Assembly: GCA_047605605.1 (NCBI GenBank)
Contig: JASGFG010000070.1
Span: 1 to 20,987 of the forward strand
DNA: 20,987 nucleotides
Source: JAATGA01 sp047605605
Lineage (GTDB): Bacteria; Pseudomonadota; Alphaproteobacteria; Rhodobacterales; Rhodobacteraceae
Direction: 5' to 3'
Shown here: in pieces, positions 15,438 through 20,987 of the stretch
Position numbering within the stretch: position 1 is the first letter of the stretch
Layout: every line of letters starts with the position of its first letter
Program-made: the position numbers and the translations under genes
The notes under the pieces: generated by a model
Told to the model about the DNA's origin: nothing
Database searches by the model: none
Seen by the model: only the letters and a program-made list of their open reading frames with translations

Positions 15438-16993
15438 GCATGATGCGCGGCATCCTGATCACGGCGCTGGCTTTGCTGGCGCCGTTTTCGGCTTGTGCCG
15501 AAACGCTGGCCGCCGGAACCGCGCTGAGGCTTGCCCGCGGCGATCTGCGCATCGAAACGGCGCCCGGCGACTACATCGCCGGACGGATCGAGGCCGGGGC
15601 CAATCCGGTCGACGCCGATCTTCTTGCCGCGGACGGCCACCATTTCCGCCGGATCGCAAGATCGCAGTCCGGCACGATCCCGTTCCGTGCGGTGGCCGAA
15701 GGCCCGGCCCTGATCCTGCGGCTGACAGCGGGGGCAGAGGTGCAGGTCGTACTGGATCAGCAGATCCCGGTCGCGGCCCAGATCCCGCCCGCCCCCGACT
15801 ATGACAGCCCCCGCATCGCCGGGCTGGCTGCCGGGCTGGCCCAAGGGGAAACGACGGATCGGTTCTGGTCGCAGGTTGCGGCAGAGGGCACGCCGATGAT
15901 CGAACCCGCGGCAAACGGCGAGGTGCTGATGACCTTTCTGTGGCGCGGCGCGGCGCGGAACGTGCGCCTGTTCGGCGCGCCCTCGAACGATCACGAATGG
16001 CTGGCCCGGCTGGGGGAAAGCGACGTGTGGTTCAAGACGTTTCGCGTGCCGGCCTCCACCCGGCTGTCCTATCAGCTAGCCCCCGATATACCCGACATTC
16101 CGGGCGATGCGCGTGCCCGGCGGGCGGCGATCCTTGCCACCGCGCAGATGGACCCGCTGAACCACCATCCCTGGCCCGCCGATGCTGCCGACAGGTTCGA
16201 CATGCAGGCCACCGTCACGCTGCCCGCCGCGCCACCGCAACCGGGCACGCCCCCGGCTGCCGATGCGGACCCCGTGCTGGAGCATTTCGATTTCGCCAGC
16301 GCCACGCTGGGCAACAGCCGCAGCATCACCCTGTCCCGCCCCCGCGACATGGACCCCGCGGACCCGCGGATCGTTCTGGCCTTCATCTTCGATGGCGAGC
16401 GCGCTGCGGGCGACCTCGGTGTGCCTGCGATTCTGGACACGCTGACGCGCCAGGGCCTCCTGCCGCCGGTTGTCGCAGTGCTGATCCCGTCGATCGACAG
16501 CAAGACGCGGTCGCGCGAACTGCCCGGCAATGATGCCTTTGCCGACGCCCTCGCCGACGAGCTTCTGCCGCAGGTCGTCGCGCGGACGGGCATACGGCAC
16601 GATGCCAGCCGAACCGTTCTGGCGGGCGCCAGCTATGGCGGGCTGGCCGCGGCGACGGTGGCGATGCGCAGGCCCGATGCCTTTGGGAATGTGCTGTCGA
16701 TGTCGGGTTCCTTCTGGTGGGCGCCCGAAGGGATCGACACCGATGGCACGCCCTTCGTGGCGGCCGAGCTTGCGCGGCAAGATCCGCTTCCCCTGCGGTT
16801 CTTCCTTTCGGCCGGCAGCTTCGAGACCGGGCGTCAGGGCACTGCGGGCATTCTGGAAACCTCTCGCATCCTGCGCGATATCCTGCGGCTGAAAGCCTAT
16901 CCGGTGACATGGCGGGAGTATTCGGGCGGACACGACTGGCTGGTCTGGCGTGGCGCGCTGGCCGACGGGCTGATCGCATTCTTCGGCCAATAA
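15431..16993 (+). CDS. Exported Fes-like enterochelin (siderophore) esterase
   Basis: This is an alpha/beta-hydrolase of 520 residues predicted to hydrolyse an ester-linked iron siderophore and release the iron. After an N-terminal export signal (ILITALALLAPFSACA) comes a Fes-type N-terminal domain with RFWSQVAAEGTPMIEP, VLMTFLWRGAARNVRLFG, DVWFKTFRVP and LSYQLAPDIP (about residues 145-220). The C-terminal catalytic domain contains LAFIFDGE, VAVLIPSIDSKTRSRELPGN, nucleophile Ser401 in GASYGG and His501 in GGHDW. E. coli Fes is cytoplasmic, so the signal peptide is notable. Cleavage after ACA by signal peptidase I is likely; FSAC is a weak lipobox alternative. The ATG at 15431 overlaps the receptor stop by 7 nt; ATGs at 15440 and 15443 are alternatives. 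Coupling to the receptor indicates a shared substrate. Confidence 0.88.
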   Translation: MVSMMRGILITALALLAPFSACAETLAAGTALRLARGDLRIETAPGDYIAGRIEAGANPVDADLLAADGHHFRRIARSQSGTIPFRAVAEGPALILRLTAGAEVQVVLDQQIPVAAQIPPAPDYDSPRIAGLAAGLAQGETTDRFWSQVAAEGTPMIEPAANGEVLMTFLWRGAARNVRLFGAPSNDHEWLARLGESDVWFKTFRVPASTRLSYQLAPDIPDIPGDARARRAAILATAQMDPLNHHPWPADAADRFDMQATVTLPAAPPQPGTPPAADADPVLEHFDFASATLGNSRSITLSRPRDMDPADPRIVLAFIFDGERAAGDLGVPAILDTLTRQGLLPPVVAVLIPSIDSKTRSRELPGNDAFADALADELLPQVVARTGIRHDASRTVLAGASYGGLAAATVAMRRPDAFGNVLSMSGSFWWAPEGIDTDGTPFVAAELARQDPLPLRFFLSAGSFETGRQGTAGILETSRILRDILRLKAYPVTWREYSGGHDWLVWRGALADGLIAFFGQ

Positions 16994-17012
16994 CGGCCGG
17001 AGCTGCCGAGGT

Positions 17013-17040
17013 TTGACCTGCATCGGAATTCGCGTATTTT
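17013..17040 (+). promoter_or_regulatory. Predicted sigma70 promoter for a leaderless mRNA
   Basis: The -35 TTGACC (17013-17018) and -10 TATTTT (17035-17040) are 16 bp apart. The ATG of the next gene begins at 17047, 7 bp after the -10, exactly where transcription should start. No Shine-Dalgarno exists between 17041 and 17046. The mRNA would therefore begin at or within a base or two of the start codon. The remainder of the 53-bp gap after the esterase stop holds no clear terminator. Confidence 0.6.
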
Positions 17041-17046
17041 GCGCAT

Positions 17047-18120
17047 ATGACCGCCCGACCGCCCGGAAACAACGCCTCTGACGCCCCGCCCGCGCCCGGC
17101 CCCTATGACGGGCGGGACGAAGGCGAGGACGACCTGTGGTTCCTTCCCGGCCCGGCCGAGGAAGAGGCCGATCCCTCCGCACCTTTCGCCCACCAGCCCA
17201 GCGAAGCGGCGCTGGTCGCCGACTGGGCCGCCGCCGAAGCGGGGCTTGCCGCCATGCTGGCGCGGGTGGCGGGACGGCTGGGCGCGCTGGACGACCGCCT
17301 GTCGCGAGGGCCTGCGGGGTGGCGGCACCGCCTTGCCCTGATCGAGGTGGCCGAGCTGGGCTGGCTGGTCGGCGACCGCGTCACCTCGGACCGGCTGGCC
17401 TTGTGGGTGGCGCTGCGGCTGTCGGGGGTGCAGGACGATTCCGTCGCCCTGGCGCGGATGGGATGGGCCATGCGGCGGCTGACACAGGGCCCGATGCCGG
17501 AAGCCGGGTTGATGGAGTTCCTGGGCCGCCACGACCATGGCCACGACCGGCCAGAGGGCAGCGAACCGCTGGCCGACCGGGTGGAAAGCTGGCTTGCGGT
17601 CATGCGCGCCGCACGCGGCCTGCACCCCCTGACCCGCGCCTGCCTTGGCTTTCACCTCTGGCCCATGGCGGCCCTGGGGCCAGAGGGCGACCGGCTAGAG
17701 GCGGCCGTAACGGCCGCCCGCATCGCCGCCGAAGACTGCCGGGGCGGCGCGTTCTTCGTGCCGCTGGCCAGCGGCGGATCGGCGGGCCTGCGCGACGGAG
17801 GATTGCCCCCCGCCCGGCTGGCAAGATGGCTGGACGGGATCGAAGTCGCGGTCTTCTCCTCGATGCGGCATCTCGACCGGCTGGAATCCTGGGTGATCCA
17901 CGCGGGCGAGGTCACGGCAGGGCTTTCCGGCCGCACGCCCCGGCATCTGATCGACGCGCTGGTGGCCTGGCCCATGGTCTCGGCCCCCATGGCCGAAAGG
18001 CTGACCGGATCGAGCCGCGCGGCGGTGCAGCGCAACCTGCTGTGGTTTCAGGACCATGGACTGATCCGCGAGATCACCGGGCAGGGCCGTTTCCGGTTCT
18101 GGCGCGCGGCCCTGACCTGA
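17047..18120 (+). CDS. DUF1612/helix-turn-helix domain protein, function unknown
   Basis: This protein of 357 residues resembles, from memory, the DUF1612-HTH proteins common on rhizobial plasmids. The first ~50 residues are low-complexity and acidic (Pro/Ala/Asp/Glu). The middle has ALDDRLSRGPAGWRHRLALIEVAELGWLVGD and DSVALARMGWAMRRL, matching the DUF1612 core, where a helical segment around a conserved Arg/Asp/His pattern is repeated. The C-terminal ~60 residues (RHLIDALVAWPMVSAPMAERLTGSSRAAVQRNLLWFQDHGLIREITGQGRFRFWRA) form a winged-HTH-like DNA-binding domain. The likely role is DNA binding or regulation, target unknown. A promoter directly abuts the ATG. It is not obviously tied to the iron genes upstream or to patD, which it faces tail-to-tail across a terminator-like repeat. 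Family assignment is moderate. Confidence 0.7.
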   Translation: MTARPPGNNASDAPPAPGPYDGRDEGEDDLWFLPGPAEEEADPSAPFAHQPSEAALVADWAAAEAGLAAMLARVAGRLGALDDRLSRGPAGWRHRLALIEVAELGWLVGDRVTSDRLALWVALRLSGVQDDSVALARMGWAMRRLTQGPMPEAGLMEFLGRHDHGHDRPEGSEPLADRVESWLAVMRAARGLHPLTRACLGFHLWPMAALGPEGDRLEAAVTAARIAAEDCRGGAFFVPLASGGSAGLRDGGLPPARLARWLDGIEVAVFSSMRHLDRLESWVIHAGEVTAGLSGRTPRHLIDALVAWPMVSAPMAERLTGSSRAAVQRNLLWFQDHGLIREITGQGRFRFWRAALT

Positions 18121-18140
18121 CGCCGCGCGCATTCCCTCTT

Positions 18141-18197
18141 CATCTTGGCCCAAATACCCCACGGGGGTCCGGGGGTGTGAAACCCCCGGCGCCTGCC
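18141..18197. terminator. Palindromic element copy C, probable bidirectional terminator
   Basis: CATCTTGG (18141-18148), CAAATACCCC, then a perfect 8-bp stem CCGGGGGT (18169-18176) and ACCCCCGG (18182-18189) with a GTGAA loop. It is the third copy of the element seen at 4267-4324 and 7291-7342, same orientation. A further 6-bp inverted repeat GGCGCC (18188-18193, 18201-18206) adjoins it. It lies between two convergent genes, where a shared terminator is expected. The U-tract is poor on both strands (GTATTTGG on the minus strand), so function rests on position and stem stability. Confidence 0.65.
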
Positions 18198-18218
18198 ACG
18201 GGCGCCCCGGCCCGCCGC

Positions 18219-19649
18219 TCAGTGCCTGATCATCACATGCCGCACGACCGTGTAATCCTCCAGCGCATAGCTGGACATGTCCTTGCCATAGCCCGACTGT
18301 TTCAACCCGCCGTGCGGCATTTCGTTGACCAGCATGAAATGCGTGTTCACCCAGGTGCAGCCATAGCGCAGCCGCGCGGCGGTCGACATCGCGCGGCCCA
18401 CGTCGCGCGTCCAGACGGATGATGCGAGGCCATAGTCGCTGTCATTCGCCCAATCCACCGCCTGATCGGGGTCGGAGAAGGGGGTGATCGACACGACCGG
18501 CCCGAACACCTCGCGCCGGACGATCTCATCCTCCTGCCGGGCGCCTGCGATGACGGTGGGGCGATAGTAGAACCCCTGATCCATCACCTCGCCCCCGGTC
18601 GTCACCTCGATATGCCCGACCTCGCGCGCGCGGTTGACAAAGCTGGCGACGCGATCCCGCTGGCGCAGGGAAATCAGCGGGCCGATCTCGTTCGTCGTGT
18701 CATCCTCGGCCCCGAGGGTGATTGAGGACACGGCCGAGGACAGGTCGGCCACCAGCCGGTCATAGACCTTTTTCCCGGCATAGATCCGGCAGGCGGCAGT
18801 GCAATCCTGACCGGCGTTGTAATAGCCAAAGGCGCGCAGCCCTTCGACCACCTCGCCCACGTCGGCATCGTCGAAAATGATGACCGGGGCCTTGCCGCCC
18901 AGTTCCAGATGGGTGCGTTTCACCGTTTTCGCCGCCGCATCCAGCATCTTGCGGCCCGTCGCCACATCGCCCGTCAGCGAAATCATGTCGACGCCGGGGT
19001 GGTTGATCAGATAGTTCCCGACCGTCTGCCCCCGTCCGGTGACGATGTTCACCACGCCTTCGGGCAATTCCTCGGCCAGAATGCGCGCCATTTTCAGCGC
19101 GGTCAGCGGCGTCTGCTCGGACGGCTTGAACACCACGGTATTGCCGCCGCCAAGCGCGGGCCCCAGCTTCCACGCCATCATCATCAGCGGATAGTTCCAC
19201 GGCGCGATGGAGGCGATGACACCGATCGCATCGCGGCGGATCATGCTGGTGTGACCGGCCAGATATTCGCCTGCCACCTGCCCGTGCTGGGTGCGCACCG
19301 CCCCGGCAAAGAACCGGTAGCAATCGACGATGGCCGGGATCTCGTCATTGCGCGCGGCGTTGATCGGCTTGCCGCAGTTCAGCGCCTCCAGCGCCGCAAA
19401 TTCGTCCGCCTCGGCCTCCACCCTATCGGCGATGCGCAGCAGGGCTGCGGCCCGTTCGCCCGGCGTCGTGCGCGACCAGCCGTCAAAGGCGCGGCGGGCG
19501 GCGGCGACGGCGGCATCGACCTGCACGGTCGAGGCCTCGGGCACGTTCAGGATCAGCGCGCCGGTGCGCGGGTTCAGGATCGGCTCGTCCGCCTCTTGCC
19601 CGGCCTGGAATGCGGCCCCGATCAGAAGCGCGGTGTCGATGTGTTTCAT
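18219..19649 (-). CDS. patD: Gamma-aminobutyraldehyde dehydrogenase
   Basis: This is an NAD-dependent aldehyde dehydrogenase (476 residues) oxidising 4-aminobutanal to 4-aminobutyrate in putrescine breakdown. It is very close to E. coli PatD (YdcW) as I recall it: NCGKPINAARNDEIPAIVD, AGEYLAGHTSMIRRD, SIAPWNYPLMM, KPSEQTPLTALK, HLELGGKAPVI (catalytic Glu249), FGYYNAGQDCTAACRIYA (catalytic Cys283), EVFGPVVSITPF, GCTWVNTHFMLVNEMPHGG and the terminal DYTVVRHVMIRH. The ATG at 19649 has the Shine-Dalgarno AAGGGGAG just upstream; an in-frame ATG at 19664 has none. It follows ydcV by 11 nt, so it is the third gene of a transporter-enzyme operon as in E. coli ydcSTUVW. It converges on the DUF1612 gene. 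Confidence 0.93.
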   Translation of the reverse strand: MKHIDTALLIGAAFQAGQEADEPILNPRTGALILNVPEASTVQVDAAVAAARRAFDGWSRTTPGERAAALLRIADRVEAEADEFAALEALNCGKPINAARNDEIPAIVDCYRFFAGAVRTQHGQVAGEYLAGHTSMIRRDAIGVIASIAPWNYPLMMMAWKLGPALGGGNTVVFKPSEQTPLTALKMARILAEELPEGVVNIVTGRGQTVGNYLINHPGVDMISLTGDVATGRKMLDAAAKTVKRTHLELGGKAPVIIFDDADVGEVVEGLRAFGYYNAGQDCTAACRIYAGKKVYDRLVADLSSAVSSITLGAEDDTTNEIGPLISLRQRDRVASFVNRAREVGHIEVTTGGEVMDQGFYYRPTVIAGARQEDEIVRREVFGPVVSITPFSDPDQAVDWANDSDYGLASSVWTRDVGRAMSTAARLRYGCTWVNTHFMLVNEMPHGGLKQSGYGKDMSSYALEDYTVVRHVMIRH

Positions 19650-19660
19650 CTCTCTCCCCT

Positions 19661-20467
19661 TCATTTGCCCGCGCCGGCGGTCTGATCGCCATCGCGGGTC
19701 AGGTAATAGGCGGCCAGGATCGGCAGGAAGGTCACGGCAAAGACCACGATGGCGACCACGTTCGTCACCGGCCGCTGGCGCGGGCGGACCAGTTCCTGCA
19801 ACATCCAGATCGGCAGCGTCGATTGCTGCCCGGCGGTAAAGGTGGTCACGATCACCTCGTCAAAGGACAGCGCAAAGGCCAGCATCCCCCCGGCCAGCAG
19901 GGCGGACCCAAGATTCGGCAGCATCACATGGCGGAAGGTCTGGAACCCGTTGGCGCCAAGGTCGGCCGACGCCTCCATGATGCCGCCCGACAGGCGGCGC
20001 ATCCGGGCGACGGCGTTGTTGTAGACGATGACGATGCAGAAAGTCGCGTGGCCGAGGATGATGGTCCAGACCGAAAACGGAATGTCCATCATCGCGAAGG
20101 CCGACCGCAGCGCCATGCCGGTGATGACGCCGGGCAGGGCGATGGGCAAAAGGATCAGCAGGCTGATCTGGTCGCGGCCGAAAAACCGGCTCTGCGCCAT
20201 GGCGGCGGCGACCAGCGTGCCCAGGATCATCGCGATCACCGTGGCGATGGTCGCCACCTGCACCGACAGCCACAGCGGCGGCCAGATGTCGGCCCGGTGC
20301 CACGCCACGGCGAACCATTTCAGCGTCAGGCCGGGGGGCGGGAACTGATAGCTCTTTTCCTCGGTGGTAAAGGCGTAAAGGAAGATCAGCAGGATCGGCA
20401 GGTGCAGGAAGGCCAGCCCCAGCCCCGCCGCGATCTTCAACCCCCATCCGGCGCGGTCAGAGTGCAT
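19661..20467 (-). CDS. ydcV: ABC transporter permease, putrescine/spermidine type (PotC/YdcV family)
   Basis: This is an inner-membrane permease of 268 residues with about six membrane segments; the first is LKIAAGLGLAFLHLPILLIFL (about residues 10-30), and others are seen at VATIATVIAMILGTLVAAAMA, ISLLILLPIALPGVITGMAL, IILGHATFCIVIVYN and VVAIVVFAVTFLPILAAYYL. The EAA loop that contacts the ATPase reads EASADLGANGFQTFRHVMLP. The periplasmic YQFPPPGLTLKWF segment is typical of PotC-type subunits. The start at 20467 overlaps the ydcU stop by 11 nt. A longer frame upstream exists but lies inside ydcU. With ydcU and patD it suggests import of putrescine or a related polyamine. The binding protein and ATPase genes should lie upstream, beyond the window. 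Confidence 0.9.
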   Translation of the reverse strand: MHSDRAGWGLKIAAGLGLAFLHLPILLIFLYAFTTEEKSYQFPPPGLTLKWFAVAWHRADIWPPLWLSVQVATIATVIAMILGTLVAAAMAQSRFFGRDQISLLILLPIALPGVITGMALRSAFAMMDIPFSVWTIILGHATFCIVIVYNNAVARMRRLSGGIMEASADLGANGFQTFRHVMLPNLGSALLAGGMLAFALSFDEVIVTTFTAGQQSTLPIWMLQELVRPRQRPVTNVVAIVVFAVTFLPILAAYYLTRDGDQTAGAGK

Positions 20468-20987
20468 CGAACGCCCCCATCCGTTTCGCGATGGCCAGAT
20501 AGACCAGCATGATGGCAATCGGCACCACGGCGAATGCGGCGGCAAGCGGCAGGTTCCCGGCGGTGCCCTGGAACTGATAGACCGCCAGCCCGATGAACCG
20601 CGCCGAATTGCCGATGATCTGCGGGATGATGTAATCGCCCAAAGTCAGCGAAAAGGTGAAGATCGACCCCGCCACGATCCCCGGCATCGCCAAGGGCAGG
20701 ATCACCGTGCGGAACGTCTGCGCGCGGGAGGCGCCAAGGTCGGCCGACGCCTCCAGCATGGTGGTCGGAACACGTTCCAGCGCGGCCTGCATCGGCAGGA
20801 TCATGTAGGGCATCCAGATGTAGACAAAGACGATGAAGGTGCCGACGGGCGAGGTCGACAGCGACGCCCCGCCGAACCATTGTTCATCCAATGCGCGGGC
20901 CAGCAACGGCCCGGCCCCAACATGATCGGCGATCCATGTGACGATCCCCTCTTTGGCAAGGATCAGCTTCCACGCATAGACCTTGAC
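20457..20987 (-). CDS. ydcU: ABC transporter permease, putrescine/spermidine type (PotB/YdcU family), partial
   Basis: The C-terminal 176 residues or so of an inner-membrane permease are present; the N-terminus lies beyond the right edge. The reading frame is open to the last base (VKVYAWKLILAKEGIVTW), matching the interior of YdcU-type proteins. Membrane segments include VGTFIVFVYIWMPYMILPMQ, PGIVAGSIFTFSLTLGDYII and LPLAAAFAVVPIAIMLVYLAI. The EAA loop is EASADLGASRAQTFRTVILP, nearly the same as in ydcV. LGDYIIPQIIGNSARFIG is a PotB-class signature. The stop overlaps the ydcV start, so the two permeases are coupled and should form a heterodimer. Substrate is inferred from the adjacent aminobutyraldehyde dehydrogenase. 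Confidence 0.9.
   Translation of the reverse strand, partial: VKVYAWKLILAKEGIVTWIADHVGAGPLLARALDEQWFGGASLSTSPVGTFIVFVYIWMPYMILPMQAALERVPTTMLEASADLGASRAQTFRTVILPLAMPGIVAGSIFTFSLTLGDYIIPQIIGNSARFIGLAVYQFQGTAGNLPLAAAFAVVPIAIMLVYLAIAKRMGAFDAL

Noticed and set aside
4267..18197. CRISPR array or insertion-sequence ends from the three repeats
   Set aside because: The copies are dispersed singly kilobases apart, with no spacers, no target duplications and no transposase.
1..20987. tRNA, rRNA, phage or toxin-antitoxin genes
   Set aside because: I read every gap over 50 bp and saw no cloverleaf, integrase, or small paired genes.

Overview
The window looks like chromosome or megaplasmid DNA from a GC-rich alphaproteobacterium, most likely Rhodobacterales (Rhodobacter/Paracoccus/Rhodovulum type). 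The reasons are: a red-type (form IC) RuBisCO with CbbX and CbbY; a PcaR-type regulator divergent from pcaIJ; and an interspersed GC-rich palindromic intergenic element that I associate with this order from memory. The genus cannot be fixed from the sequence alone. No tRNA, rRNA, CRISPR array, transposase or integrase is visible.

Layout. (1) 1-1981: beta-ketoadipate module. pcaJ (cut by the window edge) and pcaI lie on the minus strand, divergent from an IclR-family pcaR. Two inverted 15-bp boxes in the shared gap form a probable operator. (2) 1982-12266: a complete-looking Calvin cycle (cbb) operon on the minus strand, transcribed in the order cbbF-cbbP-cbbT-cbbA-cbbL-cbbS-cbbX-cbbE-cbbY, with the LysR regulator cbbR divergent at its head. 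It encodes FBPase, phosphoribulokinase, transketolase, class II aldolase, both RuBisCO subunits, the red-type activase, ribulose-5-phosphate epimerase and a xylulose-1,5-bisphosphate phosphatase. Most junctions are short or overlapping. Only two gaps exceed 50 bp (cbbT/cbbA and cbbS/cbbX), and each holds a copy of the palindromic repeat, so cbbA-L-S is bracketed by hairpins. (3) 12276-16993: iron module. An AraC-type regulator is divergent from a TonB-dependent siderophore receptor, whose 3' end overlaps an exported Fes-like siderophore esterase. (4) 17047-18120: a DUF1612/HTH-type putative DNA-binding protein with a promoter placed as for a leaderless mRNA. (5) 18219-20987: a minus-strand operon with two polyamine-type ABC permeases (ydcU cut by the edge, ydcV) and a gamma-aminobutyraldehyde dehydrogenase (patD), i.e. 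putrescine uptake and catabolism.

How it works together. The cbb block gives CO2 fixation plus two RuBisCO housekeeping functions: CbbX strips inhibitory sugar phosphates and CbbY destroys one of them. Genes for phosphoglycerate kinase, GAPDH and triose-phosphate isomerase are absent here and must lie elsewhere. The cbb operon ends with no gap against pcaR, so read-through would be antisense to pcaR and then sense into pcaIJ. The iron module carries receptor, esterase and regulator but no siderophore synthesis and no inner-membrane siderophore transporter, which suggests scavenging of foreign siderophores with periplasmic hydrolysis.

I found no clearly unprecedented system. The points most worth a second look are the repeat elements bracketing cbbALS, the zero-gap cbbY/pcaR junction, the two-box pcaR operator, the leaderless DUF1612 gene and the exported full-length Fes-type esterase.
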